A stretch of 64,000 nucleotides of DNA, taken from assembly GCF_002878395.1 (NCBI RefSeq), contig NC_061118.1, forward strand, positions 127,988,776 to 128,052,775. Reading direction: 5' to 3'. Origin of the DNA: Capsicum annuum. Lineage: Eukaryota; Streptophyta; Magnoliopsida; Solanales; Solanaceae. The notes under the pieces are model-generated. The model saw only the letters and a program-made list of their open reading frames with translations, did no database searches and was not told where the DNA came from. The position numbers and the translations under genes are program-made. Below, one piece after another: positions 1 through 10,316 of this stretch (its first letter is position 1; each line of letters starts with the position of its first letter).

Positions 1-60
1 CGATGTGATCACAGTTTCATGTCCTACGATCGTGGTAATCGAGTATCATTTGTTTCCCCA
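1..60 (+). repeat. CpG-palindrome motif block (copy 0, internal)
   Basis: The first bases carry the GTGATCACAG / CCTACGATCGTGG motif. It is followed by 'cgagtatcatttgtttccc', which recurs almost exactly at 7990-8030 just upstream of the second-ORF remnant of copy 1. It is one of about eight occurrences of this motif family in the window. The function is unknown. Confidence 0.6.
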
Positions 61-189
61 CACAAAAATCTTGCATTTTTTTTGCATGAAAACCAATAAG
101 AAGCTATCGAATGTGCTTTGGTGAGTAAGATAGAATACTTATGCATAAAAATGGTAATGATGGTTGTGTGTGTTGTGTGCTTCTTTTTA

Positions 190-1460
190 GGATAATCTCA
201 AAGAAAAATATGACCACATCTGATTCATGGCATCCGAGTGCCACACTCACTACTATGGTGATCTTCAGAGGCCAAATCTGCTCCTAAAGAGAGGACTATG
301 CTTGAACAATATGCCAGAAAGTCTTTCAAAATTTCATGACAGGCTTGAGGCTATAGGGTTGTGGTCTTTTTCGTTGAATCCGTGTAAGGAAAATGAGCAA
401 TAGGTCTATGAATTCTGCGCCAACCTTAGTATAGTGTCTTTCTCAGATCCATCCAACATGACTATCAAGATCACGGGGAAAATGGTGAACTTTGGAGTGA
501 AGAACTTAATAGTATCTACGGTCTCCCAAATGCAATCATGGGTAAGTTCAAAGAAAAAGGGTGTGAGCAAAAAAGCTGGTTGGCAAAAAGATTGTGTCCC
601 AAAAGGTGGTCTCATTGGTGAAAACCAAGAGTAACATCCACATGAATGACTTCACTTCTGAGGCATGGATTTGGTTGAACATAATATGTAGACAAGTCTC
701 CCTTTACACCCATATGACATCATTTCCTGACTTGCGGGCTCGGATGGTCGCTTATATTTAAGACCACATTCTTTTGAATATTTGTCAGCTTATGGTCTCT
801 GATATGAAGTTCTTCAAGAACAAAGGTGGTACGCATCTCTTTTTCCCTTCTTTGATTACTGAGCTTTGTAGGAGAGCTAGGGTTGACGAATACTCCAGAG
901 ACACTTTGGTGTGCCCTGGTACCCCCATCTATCCTTTAAGAATTTAAGGCGAGGGTGCACCAGGTAAAAGTAAAAATAGAAAGATCGACTTGGGAAAGTC
1001 AACATGCGATGATCCAGAGTCTTCTAGTCCATCTATCCTATTGTTGCTATCAAAGAACTCATATCAGGTTTACCCTGGGGATCGAAAGGGCCCTACACCA
1101 ATCGACATTCATATGTGTTATAGGCTAATTATGCAAGGTATTAAGATAAACAAAAGAATATGGAGCTACCATTATTAGGATCGAGAAAGCCTACTTATCC
1201 TTAGTGGTGCCACATCATGATCTCTAGGTTGCACATAAAAAGATGGTCATAAGAGAGAATAAGAGAGATATGGAAGGGGTGAAGAGCCTTTGGATAGTCC
1301 TAAAAATCTTTGATCGACTTCCTTTATCTCGAGTAAAGAGTGATATAAGGCACTAGTTGAGTGGTCCAGTCCTAAAGAGGTTGCTAATGATGCATAGTTT
1401 CAAAGTGACATCAACTCTTGATGTGGTTTTAGGGAGCACCCTAATCTCTCTTTATGCTTG
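190..1460 (+). pseudogene. Second-ORF remnant, 'putative plant transposon protein' type (copy 0)
   Basis: This is a broken coding region of the kind carried by many plant Athila/Tat-related elements and annotated as the putative plant transposon protein domain (Transposase_32 type). Its biochemical role is not established. Frame-by-frame translation gives VYEFCANLSIVSFSDPSNM around 400-460, then AWIWLNIIC around 664-690, KFFKNKGGTHLFFPSLITEL around 807-866 and a proline/serine-rich tail. The same blocks appear in the same order in copy 1 (8161-8867) and copy 2 (11320-12600), which supports a real ancestral ORF. Stops and frameshifts break it several times, so no product is expected. The family name is from recalled domain patterns and is less certain than the homology between copies. 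Confidence 0.55.
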
Positions 1461-3297
1461 ATATTTATACTGTAAGGACTCTACCACCTCTTTTGTTGGG
1501 GGTGCCTGTCTTCTTTTTCATTAGATCTAGGCCTTTGTTATTGATATTTTTAGGTATTTTGTTGTTGTTTGTTTTTGATGAGTTTGTTTGTAATATTCGG
1601 TCACTCTGATGGTGCCTCTATTTGCATGGATTAATTATTTTATTCTTATATTTATACTTTTTCTGTAGTTTACTTATGGAAATCTCGAATGATTTTTTCC
1701 CTATTATAGATTGAGTGATGACATTCTTTAAAGAAAAAATGTTGTGTTTATGTTTAGAGCCATGGATGCAGAGAAAGTCTAAATACCCGTGGCAACAAAC
1801 TCACAAATGCGAGGGAAGTCTGTGTACTTGTAGCATTTTAGATTTAGGATTGCATTTATACCTATAGAGAATATCAAATAGTCATATGATTGGTCAGCCC
1901 ATATTAAAACCATAATGTGAGATTAAGGCTTGGGTTGGTACCAAAATTAGAAAATCATGTGTGGTACCCATGCAAAGTGAACACCACCCCTCCATCCAAA
2001 ATTTTTAAAAAAATTTGAGGGCATAGACGTGAGCAACCTTGAAGCAAATCCTTTTGTCTTTTTGTGACTTTGAAATTTTGACTTGTGAAAATTAGGAAAT
2101 ACTCCACTTTTTGTCTCTAGGGGAAAGGGCAATTAAACCTCCTTGGTGAACTTTACATGCCGTGTATGGTGAGCATATTTTTCAAATCACATGTGTACTT
2201 ATACCATCTTGAACTTACCCCATTAGTATCTCAAGGCTATTTTTTGTTATACTTTGTAGGGGAGATGATCTTAGGCCATCTTTACGATATTGGAAGTCCA
2301 CTTTAGCCTAAAATGCCTACCCTTGAATAGTTGTTATCCCTAGTCACCCACTTTGAGCCTTTAAACCTTTCTTTGGAAAACACAATACAAGTTGTGGGCC
2401 TTTCAATCTTTATCATTCTTTTGAATCCTACCCTTCTTGAACTTAAAATTATAACTTGAGGCTAAAGCCTATGATTGGGGTGGTGATGATTGAAAATGGT
2501 AACTCTGGGCCACAAAGTTATAAGTTCCTATGAACTTAAGTACTAAGAACAATTAATTAAAAAAAATGAAAGTACCCTACAAAGGAAATAGAACACTAAT
2601 AGTGCAAGAAAAAGAAATGAAATGGGAAATGGGTGATCCATGAAAATAAAAAGTAGGCACATGTATAAAGAGTAAAATCTAAAGAAGTAGCCCATGACCA
2701 AAAAATTAGATGAAATATTATGATACAGATGTACAAGAAGGGTTTATCCATTTTGTTCCTACAATATATCCTAGCCTAGTACGAACCTACATTACAAGCA
2801 CGAAAAGCCCATCGTGATTCCCAACGTAGTATTTTAATTATAGTGGCGATTGAAAATAGAGGAAAGCCTATGACATAGTAGTTGTTATCATTGAGATTTC
2901 TTAGGATAGATAGAGTGTTCTACACCTAAATTTTTTGTTTCATAATTGATGACTTGGTGTGTGAAATTTTCTTTCTTATGAGGAGGAAAGTAAATAAGTC
3001 GAGGTTGTTAATTTTATCATCTCCCAAAAAATAGGGCAAAAAGAGTATAATGTAGTTGGGGTAAAAAGGATTCAATTTTAAAGTATTAGTAATTGTTGCA
3101 TAGTTAATCTTTAATGTCTCTTGCATCCTTTAAAAAATACATTTTATGTTGAGGGGTGCAATATTTTTACCCATGTTTGAAGATCTAAATTGTGGTTTCA
3201 ACCAAGCTTGAAGTTATTATGTTCATTTGGGTCATTCAATTTGGGCATAATTATGCATAGTCTCATGGTAAGGGGTAGTGTTTCTTGAGGACAAGTA
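1461..3297 (+). mobile_element. AT-rich 3' untranslated tail of copy 0
   Basis: No coding potential beyond chance ORFs. The stretch matches 12600-14458 of copy 2 in block order: a CTCTGATGGTGCC block, an 'attgagtgatgacattctt' block (1710-1729; 12864-12880 in copy 2), a run of short blocks around 1950-2330, and 'gaacttaagtactaagaac' (2530-2550). The last of these reappears at 8998-9017, next to a deletion junction in copy 1. Confidence 0.6.
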
Positions 3298-3314
3298 AAG
3301 CTTTAAGTTGGAGG
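3283..3314 (+). other. Polypurine tract region preceding LTR1
   Basis: TTGAGGACAAGTAAAG is followed by CTTTAAGTTGGAGG immediately before the LTR start TGTTGATTAG. This is the usual 3' signature of plant Athila/Tat-type elements, in which plus-strand DNA synthesis is primed at the purine run. It fixes the LTR1 start at 3315. Confidence 0.75.
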
Positions 3315-4735
3315 TGTTGATTAGTGGTGAATTTGCAGCTCATTTACGCACAACATTTTGCATATTACCATTTTTTGAATGAATAAAAGAGACCTATGTA
3401 TGATTAAATGCACTAATATCCACATTTTGAAGGCATGCAGTTTATTAAATGGAAAGAGGTGGACTTTAGCTAAAATGGATCAAAGAAAGAGAAAGGAAGT
3501 GTAGCTGGATGACCAGAGTAGAAACAGGCCTTAGTTACCGCAGTTTCAGCTTGAGGGTTGCGATCACAGCCAGTCAAGATGGTCAACAACCACGATTTCA
3601 TTGATCTACACGCAGTCGCGGTAGCCCATTTATGGCGAATCTTGTGCTATCACGGTCACATAGGATTTAGCTCGGGGCAATTTTATAATTGTAAGTAGCC
3701 AACCAAAATCTTTTAAAACCTTAAAACCCTTTCCCATTTTGGGCATTCTAGAGACTAGCAATACTTTGAATTTGAAATAGAAACCCTAAATTGGGAAAGA
3801 ATTGTAAAGTTGATTTGAAGACTTTGATTTTGATTTTTGTGAAGAATGGATGCTTTGAACAACCCATTTGGTATATGTTTCTCCCTTTTGTTCATGGGTA
3901 GCTAAATCTTTTAGTTTTGGGATTATGTTGAACTAAGGTGAAAATTAGTTGTGGATTGTAATATATTTTTGTACATGCTAGTTAGATAATAATGGGTTAT
4001 ACTATTCCTTGATTAAATTGGTTAGGATGTGGGTGAAAACCCCCAATACCCACATGGGTTTATGAGTGAAAACTCCATTCTCTTTAAAGCCCAAACCATC
4101 CTTGAAAGTGGGGTTTGGGCGAACATTAAGAACACTCATCATCTTTAAAAGAGGGATACGGGAACCAACGCAATAGTAAACAATTATTGGGTTTAATCTA
4201 CTCATTTTCAGTAACTTAGACATAAGGATGAGTTTATGGTTGATTTTCCTTGGGTATCATCCTATAAATAGGGATGCATTAATTGAAGTAGTGGGTGAAT
4301 ATGATTGTCACACTTGTTAGGTACTCGGAAGGGTCAACAATTGAAATCCTTAAGGTTTTATTGAGAAATTAGCCTTAAGGTCCCTTGACCTAGACTACCA
4401 CATTAGAAGTTTATTAGCATGTGCATTGAATCTCACACACCCACACCTAAGTTTCACTTATGTACACATGATCCCAAGAAACTTCAAGTATCAAAGTTTG
4501 TCGCTTAGTTTGTGAAATCAAGTTACTAACGATATACAATCTCTCTTAACTGAGAAACTCTCTCCCCCAATTTTCAATTATGTCAGTTACTTTACTAACA
4601 CTTTGGGTATTATCTTAGTAGGACTTAATTACCCATAATACTAGAACTATATCTTTCACTCCTTATGGATTCGACCTCAATGTGAGTTGGGATATTGACA
4701 ACAACCATCCACTATAGTATAGGTGCGTGTTATTA
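3315..4735 (+). repeat. LTR1 of the Athila/Tat-like family
   Basis: Starts TGTTGATTAGTGG right after a purine tract and ends at about TGTTATTA before a degenerate primer site. It matches LTR3 (14476-15967) along its length: the gaatgaataaa block near the start, the 'catccttgaa...gggtttggg' and 'acaattattgggttta' blocks in the middle, and the 'ggattcgac' block near the end. The ancestral TG...CA ends have decayed at the right edge (TTATTA instead of TTATCA). Length is about 1.42 kb. Confidence 0.8.
3525..3665 (+). repeat. CpG-palindrome motif block in LTR1 U3
   Basis: Contains GGTTGCGATCACAGCC, ACGCAGTCGCGGTAGCC and CTATCACGGTCACA at about 210-345 bp from the LTR start. The same kind of block lies at the same LTR offset in LTR3, LTR4 and LTR5. 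The fixed position suggests a promoter or structural part of U3, but this is inferred from position only. Confidence 0.55.
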
Positions 4736-4737
4736 AG

Positions 4738-4756
4738 AGGGTACCATTGCCGTGGA
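4738..4756 (+). other. Degenerate tRNA-Asp primer binding site (copy 1)
   Basis: GGTACCATTGCCGTGGA aligns with the tRNA-Asp-complementary site TGGCGCCGTTGCCGGGGA, which is better preserved at 17406-17423. Several differences are C-to-T or G-to-A changes. It lies a few bases after the LTR1 end, as expected for minus-strand priming. Confidence 0.6.
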
Positions 4757-4882
4757 TTGAAATTTAGTTTTCATTTGTGCAGTGTTGGTTCATACTTAGG
4801 GTATAACCGTAGTGGTATCTATTTATTTCGGTTGTTGTTTTTTCTTTTTGTTTTAGGTGATTTACGTAGCATACATGGAATA

Positions 4883-7059
4883 ATGAGCAACAATAATAGT
4901 CAAGCCAGGTCTTTTGATGGCCCTCTTGATGATGCGATGCAACTCAATGACGTGGATCGTTCAATCTTACCAACTCATGGGAATGGTGTCTTTCATGTCA
5001 CAAACATCATGTTGCACATGTTTCAAATGAAGGGACCTTTTTGGGGGAAAACTTATGATGACTCCAACCTTAATTTGAAGAATTTGGTAGAGGTGTGTGC
5101 ACCCTTTGATTTCGTACACATAACCCAAGATTCCATTTGGCTTTAACTTTTATCATTTTCTCTAATGGAAGCGGTGGTATTATGGCTTCCATCTCTTTCG
5201 GTTGGGTCTATCACTTCTTGGGATGAACTCACCATGTCTTTTCTTAATCGGTATTTCCCACCATAAAAAATGCTTCATCTGAGGAATGAAATTTGATTAT
5301 GTAATTAAATAGAGAGCCCTTGTATGATGTATGGGTGAGATTCAACGAAAAACTAATCCAATGTCAAAACCATGAGGTCCCAAACAAGATGCTTCTCCAA
5401 ATTTTCTACCATGCTCTTGACCCACTCTACAAAATTGTGGTGGACAATACGATGGGGGGATTTCTTGGTGAAGTTCCATTATCATGCTGCAATGAATTTT
5501 CTTGAGAAGGACCAAGAAAAACAAAGGATGGCACACCTGAGATGTTGAGGTCCCTAAGATTTCTCCCACTGCTTCCTTGGTTGACAAGGAACTAAGGAAA
5601 TGATCTGAAGAGAGAGAGGAGAACATTGTTAAGATGATGACACTAATAGAGCTTTTGACAAAACATGTGATAGATGCACCCATAAAAGTGGTGAGTGTCT
5701 GGAATCACAATCCTATAAAGAAAATGAAGAGGATAAAAATCTTGATAAGGTGATTCTTGGTAAACTATCCGAGGGGTCCTCGCCCCGCCTATCAAAGGCA
5801 ATGCATGAATCAAGGTTGGACATACCACAAATTTTATCTTGATTGGAGAGATTGAAATCATGACTCTGAGCGCTAAGTTCCTCCCTATTATCGGGTGAAG
5901 AACAAAGAGACAAGTTCCATTGACCTCAACAAGTATAAATCCAAAGATGTTTTTGTAAAAAATTTAATAAAGAAGGAAGGAATGAACAAGATGATCCATG
6001 AAATGAAAGGATATTTCTCATAAATCTCCTAAACCATTGTGTATCACTCCGCCTCCATCAAATAATTAGAAATAAAAATTGGGCAAATTTCCACTCAAAT
6101 AAATGCAAGGCCAAGGGGCGGTCTTCCTAGTGACACTATTGTAAACCCAAAGAATGAAAATCAAGTTTTAGCAATAGTTACTAGAAGTAGAAGGACCCTT
6201 GGTGATAAGTTGATATAATTTTGGTTTCAAAAAGTTCCTAAGGTTAAGTCAAAAGATCTACCACCAAAATCTCATGAAGAAGAAGACAATGAAAAGGAAT
6301 CGATGGAAGTTGATGATTAGGTCATATAGAATGGGAAGCCAAAAAATAATGAGAGACCCACAGTCCAACTCCTTATTCCATTTCCTCAAAGGTTTCATAG
6401 AAAAGAGGAGGGTGACAAACTCAAGAAATTTATGACCAAGCTTAAGAATCTTTCCATAAATATCCTATTGCTTGAAGTAATCCAAGAGATTTCGGGATCT
6501 GCTAAGCTTAAGAAAAAGTCCATTTCAAAGAAGAAGCTCATTAAAGGTGACACAATTGAAGTCACCCATGTTTGTAGTGTTGTTGTAAGTAGCATGGTTG
6601 CGGAAAAGAAGGAATACCCCAGAGCTTGTGAAAGCTCTATGCGACCTTGGTGCAAGAATCAATATCATGCCTTGTTCCATCTATAAGAAGATTTAATTGG
6701 ATGCACCAAGCTTGACACCAGTGAGAATCTTAATAGTGGATTGGTCGATCAAGAGACCGATCAAAGTTTTATTTGATGCTGTAGTCAAGGTGGACAAATT
6801 TATACTTCCAGAGGACTCTGCAATTCTAGATTGTGAAATGGACCAAGAGGTACTCATCATCCTTGGGCGACCTATCTTATCCTCCATTAGAGCCATTGTT
6901 GACATAGAAATAAGGGAGATAAAGTTTATATCGCACAAGGATGAGGTTTCCTTTAAGGTTTGCAAGACAAGGAAACAACCCGCAGACCTTCAAGTGATAT
7001 TTGTTGATGATATTGAGATTAAAGAGGTGAACAAAAGGGTATTTGAGGACCTTCCTTGA
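4883..7059 (+). pseudogene. gag-protease pseudogene of Athila/Tat-like copy 1
   Basis: The ATG at 4883 opens an 88-codon reading containing QMKGPFWGKTYDDSNLNLKN, the typical start of the plant Ty3 Retrotrans_gag domain. It continues across stops through ITSWDELTMSFLNRYFPP (about 5210-5265) and LYDVWVRFNEKLIQCQNHEV (about 5320-5380), in the order normal for the capsid domain. From about 6380 it reads as the region before protease (PFPQRFHRKEE), then retropepsin-like sequence: INIMPCSIY, VVKVDKFILPEDSAILDCE and EVLIILGRPIL (about 6780-6885). The aspartate box before INIMP is altered by frameshift. The reading closes with a stop at 7059 and no RT follows, the diagnostic oddity of this family. 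Many stops make it non-functional. Confidence 0.8.
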
Positions 7060-7344
7060 GAAATAAAGAAGGAAGATGTTGTACCACAATGATAAGTAAG
7101 GCACTATATGGGAGGCAACCCATAAATGCTACAAAAGTGGCTCGTATCATTTTCTTTTAGATTTGTAGTGTAGATTTTAATTTTTAAAACTAAATAACCC
7201 ATGCATTTGTGGCACTATTTAATTTTTTGGAGGATCTTATAAAAGGAAAAATGTTAAATTTTTGCACTATGAACTAAAAATGGGAAAATCTATCAGATTG
7301 TGAAATAAGCTAAACAGGGGAAAACAAGGGTGCAAAAATGCCCT

Positions 7345-7425
7345 CAGTTACTATGCTCGCAGTCATCACGATCACCCATATGTACACTATTGCAGGAACT
7401 TTACTGCGATCACGGTCATCTAATC
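7345..7425 (+). repeat. CpG-palindrome motif block (copy 1, internal, first)
   Basis: Begins CCCTCAGTTACTATGCTCGC and contains CATCACGATCACCC and TTACTGCGATCACGGTC. It is closely similar to 11081-11165 in copy 2, where TTACTGCGATCACGGTCG also closes the block. Confidence 0.6.
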
Positions 7426-7934
7426 TATATAGCTATATGATTCCTCTATTTTCTCACACTCTATTTCAATATTACTTTTTGATTGGACCCATTTCTTGCT
7501 AAGATTTTGAGCTCTCCAACAACATCTTTTCATCCCTATTGCATCACATACCTGGTAGATGTCATGAATCCATGCTTTGATTGTTGAAAATAGGCTATAG
7601 AATGCATGTTGTAGAGAGGTCCTAAATCTTTTATTTTCTTGCTTAATTGTTCCATAAATTATTCTTGTATGGCGTTTAGCTGCTGGATTATGGTGTGTAG
7701 ATAAGCTGGGAAGTCTTGAGTAGCCAAAATATGTGTGGAAATATTGACAAATTAAAAGTTCACATTAAGAGCTTGATATAATGAAAAATTAATTGTCAAT
7801 AATGGTTTTACATTTTAAGGGCATAATCAAATACCTAGTTGGGTTGTTTTGTGCTATTAATGTGGATACTTCTTGTAGAGAATGATTGTGGACTTAAAAT
7901 TAAAAATTTAGAACATGAAAAATATGTCTGAAAT

Positions 7935-8010
7935 TGGTCTCAATTACCGTAATCGCAACCATCGATACCGCGATAGCAGTTTAATGTCCGGCGATCGGGG
8001 TAACTAAGTA
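7935..8010 (+). repeat. CpG-palindrome motif block (copy 1, internal, second)
   Basis: CTCAATTACCGTAATCGCAA, ATCGATACCGCGATAGCAG and CGGCGATCGGGGTAACTAAG lie directly upstream of the ORF2 remnant. The right part corresponds to the first 50 bases of the window in copy 0. Confidence 0.6.
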
Positions 8011-8160
8011 TTATTTGTTGCCCTGCACAAAAATCCTGCACTCAAAATATTTTTTCTTAAACACTAACAAGCAGCTATCTAATGGTCTCTGGTGAGAAAC
8101 ATACATACTTGTGCATAAAAATATCAATGATGGTTGTGTGTTTTGTATGCTTCGTTTCAG

Positions 8161-8867
8161 GATAATCTCATGGACAAATATGATCACATGGCATCCAAGC
8201 ACCACACTCACTACTATGGTGAACTTTAGTGTAAAAGGCTTCTTTCAGAGAGAGGAATATGTGAGTTCAAAGAAAAAGGGTGTGAGCTGAGAAACTGGAT
8301 GGAAGAAAGATTGTGTGCCAAATAAGAGGTCTCATGGGTGGAAACCAAGAGTAATATCAACATGAATGACTAAACTTCCGAGGCATGGATTTGGTTTAAC
8401 ATAATATGTAGCCGAGTCGCCCCTTGCACCTATATGACATCAGTCCCCGACTTGCGGGCCTAGACAGTTGCTTGCATTCTAGATGACATTTCTTTGAATA
8501 TTTGTCAAATTGTGGTGTCTGATATGAAGTTCTTTAAGAACCAAGGTCGTATTCATATTGTCTTCCACTCTTTGATTACTAAGCTTTGTATGAGAAATAG
8601 GCTTGACGAATACTCTAGAGACACTAGGGTGCACCCTATTACCCCGATCTAACCTTAGAGAATTTGAGGCGAGGGCACACCCGGTAAAATAAAGAAGAGA
8701 AATATAGACTTGGGACAGTCAACATGAGAGGATCTTGAGACTTATAGGCCATCCAATGCTGGGCATCTTTAGGACATAGGAGTTAATATTGCGACTATCA
8801 AGGAACTCATGTCAGGTTTAACCCAGAGATTGGGAGATACCTCCACCACTTAATATTCATATGTGTC
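8161..8867 (+). pseudogene. Second-ORF remnant (copy 1), 3' part missing
   Basis: Homologous to the copy 0 remnant from about 180 to 1118. Shared readable blocks are the CACCACACTCACTACTATGG segment near 8200, the WIWFNIICSRV-like segment near 8380-8420, a DMKFFKNQG segment near 8520-8545 and a SLITKLCMR segment near 8570-8595. An internal deletion near 8260 removed the segment corresponding to about 265-545 of copy 0. The ORF is cut at 8867 by the beginning of an unrelated LTR fragment, so the C-terminal third is missing. It is non-functional. Role as in copy 0. Confidence 0.5.
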
Positions 8868-8988
8868 TGTAATACCCCGTAAAGTCCTTTTTCAGTCTGA
8901 GCCTTAGAGCGTATTCAGTAAAGCGGAAATTTGAGTCTAAAAGTTTCAGAAATATCTTCCTAAGTATGAAATACTTTGAATCGTGTGC
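8868..8988 (+). repeat. Short 5' fragment of an LTR beginning TGTAATACCCC
   Basis: TGTAATACCCCGTAAAG interrupts the second ORF and runs for only about 120 bp. A related start (TGCAATACCCCAG) opens the LTR at 63567. Immediately to the right the sequence switches to the copy's own 3' tail, so this is probably the stub of an insertion mostly removed by a later deletion. Confidence 0.5.
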
Positions 8989-9024
8989 CTATGAACTTAA
9001 GTACTAAGAACAATTAATTAAATC
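8989..9024 (+). mobile_element. 36-bp scrap of the copy 1 3' tail at a deletion junction
   Basis: 'cctatgaacttaagtact' and the following 'aagaacaattaattaaa' match 2526-2560 of copy 0 almost exactly, then the sequence jumps into the middle of an LTR ('atccttgaggttttgttga'). Roughly 1.9 kb expected between these points is absent, by comparison with copy 2. Confidence 0.7.
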
Positions 9025-9429
9025 CTTGAGGTTTTGTTGACAAACTAGCCTCAAGGATTTCTAATCTAGCCTACCGCATCACCAACATTTAGAATTTATA
9101 TCAAGTCATCACACACCCATGCATAATCTTCCCCTAGGAAAGCATAATCCTAAGATTTGTACCTAATTGATTAGACTAATTATTCATACCCCTGAATTAA
9201 TACTTGAAAACACCAAAAAAAAATCAGTTTTAATACTTTCCACCCCACTCCCTCCCATTTTTATCTCTTAGTACTCTAGGGTTGAATTTTAGCAAGTATC
9301 CATTGTTTCGGGCTAATTTGATAGCCACTCACATTGTTCCTTATGGATTCAACTCCAACTCAAAAGTTGGGTAAATATATTGACGACGATCGACTTACAA
9401 TTAAATTGACGTGTAAGTTGTGCGTTATA
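9025..9429 (+). repeat. LTR2, 3' stub shared by copies 1 and 2
   Basis: Matches the last ~400 bp of LTR3 (from about 15568): 'ccttgaggttttgtt', 'caaactagcctcaa', 'atttctaatctagcct', 'gttgaattttagcaagta' and 'aagttgggtaaat'. The end GTGCGTTATAA sits just before a decayed primer site. The first ~1.1 kb of this LTR is deleted. It serves as the 3' LTR of copy 1 and the 5' LTR of copy 2. Confidence 0.8.
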
Positions 9430-9435
9430 AAAAAA

Positions 9436-9453
9436 TAGTGTGTTTACTCGGGA
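9436..9453 (+). other. Decayed tRNA-Asp primer binding site (copy 2)
   Basis: TAGTGTGTTTACTCGGGA occupies the exact position of TGGCGCCATTGTCGGGGA in copy 3, and the downstream sequence 'gcgtattgagttagtttgg' is identical in both. Most of the differences from the canonical site are transitions. Confidence 0.6.
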
Positions 9454-9582
9454 AAAATTTAGCGTATTGAGTTAGTTTGGAATTTTAGCTTACATGCTTT
9501 AATTCAATCTCGAAAATAAGTGTTTGTGATTTTCTTTTGTTTCTTGTGTTAGGTATATTTTTCATTTTATTTACTTTTCTCT

Positions 9583-10160
9583 ATGACATCTCAGGACTAC
9601 TATGATTTTGGTAGTTGTAAGTCCTATCTTGATGATCCATGTCTATTTTATGACGAACCCACTTTCCCAAAGATTGTAGATATGCTCTCTGGAGAGTGAT
9701 GGAATCACTGGCTTGATCCTACTAGGAGTATGGTTTTTATTTATGTGACTTTTGGGATAGACATTGGAGTGATTGTCTAAATTCCCCCTTCCCCCGTTAT
9801 GCTAATCCAATTGCTAGTTCGTCATATGTGATTGATAGGTATAATGATCTAATAAGGGAAGAACAAAAAGACAATTCCAATAGTTTTGAATCAATACTTC
9901 AAACTATTTTTGATCAGGTAACTATTACGGGGGAGAATATGAAAAACATACATCCATCCATGGGAATATGTAAAGATGAGATCACCAAGATAGGGGAAAT
10001 AGGCAAGGAAAAAATATTGTAAACACCATCACCTTGCTCACTTCCTAAGAGGAGGTGAATCAAGAAGAAAAACCAAGCTATTTGTGTTCAATGATTAGCT
10101 TGGTAGCGAAGAATCCACAGTAATTTCCCAACCAATTGAACAACATATTGTAGAAGTGCC
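9583..10160 (+). pseudogene. gag remnant of copy 2
   Basis: The ATG at 9583 opens MTSQDYYDFGSCKSYLDDP, which parallels MASWNEYEFGGWRSYLYDP at the same place in copy 3. A stop follows after about 38 codons. A second readable part, 9828-10022, has the sequence features of the coiled, lysine/glutamate-rich region of gag (YNDLIREEQKDNSNSFE, then a short repeat of E/K-rich turns). The capsid core seen in copy 1 is missing or unrecognisable. Non-functional. Confidence 0.55.
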
Positions 10161-10316
10161 AAAAGTGATGAAATAGTAATAGAGTTAAAAGAGGAAGCCA
10201 AGTAAATCTCTTAAGAAGACTCTAGTCCATCTCAGGGTGGAATGCCAAATGGGATGTAATTTTGGAATTAAGGGATGGGCCTCATTCAAACCATTTTTCA
10301 ACGTTATGCTTGGTTG
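10161..10316 (+). mobile_element. Unassigned internal sequence of copy 2 before the SINE
   Basis: Readable only as short lysine/glutamate-rich scraps. It presumably belongs to the gag-protease spacer of the element, because the SINE's target duplication shows that sequence on both sides was continuous before insertion. Confidence 0.4.

Larger units (their letters stand above)
1..3314 (+). mobile_element. 3' half of a non-autonomous Athila/Tat-like LTR retrotransposon (copy 0)
   Basis: This is the right-hand part of an internal region whose left part lies outside the window. It runs through the second-ORF remnant, a long AT-rich tail and the polypurine tract, and ends at LTR1. The order is the same as in internal 2 (11081-14475), and blocks can be matched one to one: for example CTCTGATGGTGCCT occurs at about 1605 and at about 12747, and the GAGGACAAG-CTTTAAGT tract precedes the LTR in both. 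No RT, RNase H or integrase is visible. Assignment to Athila/Tat rests on the tRNA-Asp primer sites and gag/protease of the sister copies. Confidence 0.75.
7060..8160 (+). mobile_element. Noncoding internal region of copy 1 with the GGGAGGCAACCC block
   Basis: ATGGGAGGCAACCC lies at 7108-7121 and is followed by ATAAATGCTACAAAAGTGG. Equivalents occur at 10874-10887 and 39832-39846 in copies 2 and 3, and the same string is commonly seen in plant Athila/Tat-type elements. Two CpG-palindrome blocks follow (about 7345-7425 and 7935-8005). No coding sequence is visible between them. Confidence 0.65.
3315..9429 (+). mobile_element. RT-less Athila/Tat-like element copy 1 (LTR1 - gag/pro - ORF2 - truncated LTR2)
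   Basis: LTR1, primer site, gag and protease remnants, the GGGAGGCAACCC block and a second-ORF remnant follow in order. A deletion has removed the 3' tail, the polypurine tract and about 1.1 kb of the downstream LTR, leaving LTR2 as a 3' stub. The protease reading ends in a stop at 7059, and the conserved noncoding block follows about 50 bp later, so there is no room for RT, RNase H or integrase. The element must have relied on enzymes supplied by relatives. Confidence 0.75.

Noticed and set aside
190..1460. Second ORF as an envelope-like protein
   Set aside because: No signal peptide, furin-like site or membrane segment could be seen; the readable blocks fit the putative plant transposon protein pattern better.
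4002..4223. 73-codon minus-strand ORF, with a similar one at 16702-16911
   Set aside because: Both are antisense readings of the same conserved block in LTR1 and LTR4; the repeated occurrence is due to LTR homology.
6395..7104. Minus-strand ORFs opposite the protease region
   Set aside because: They are shadows of the gag-protease reading on the plus strand, which has family motifs in order.
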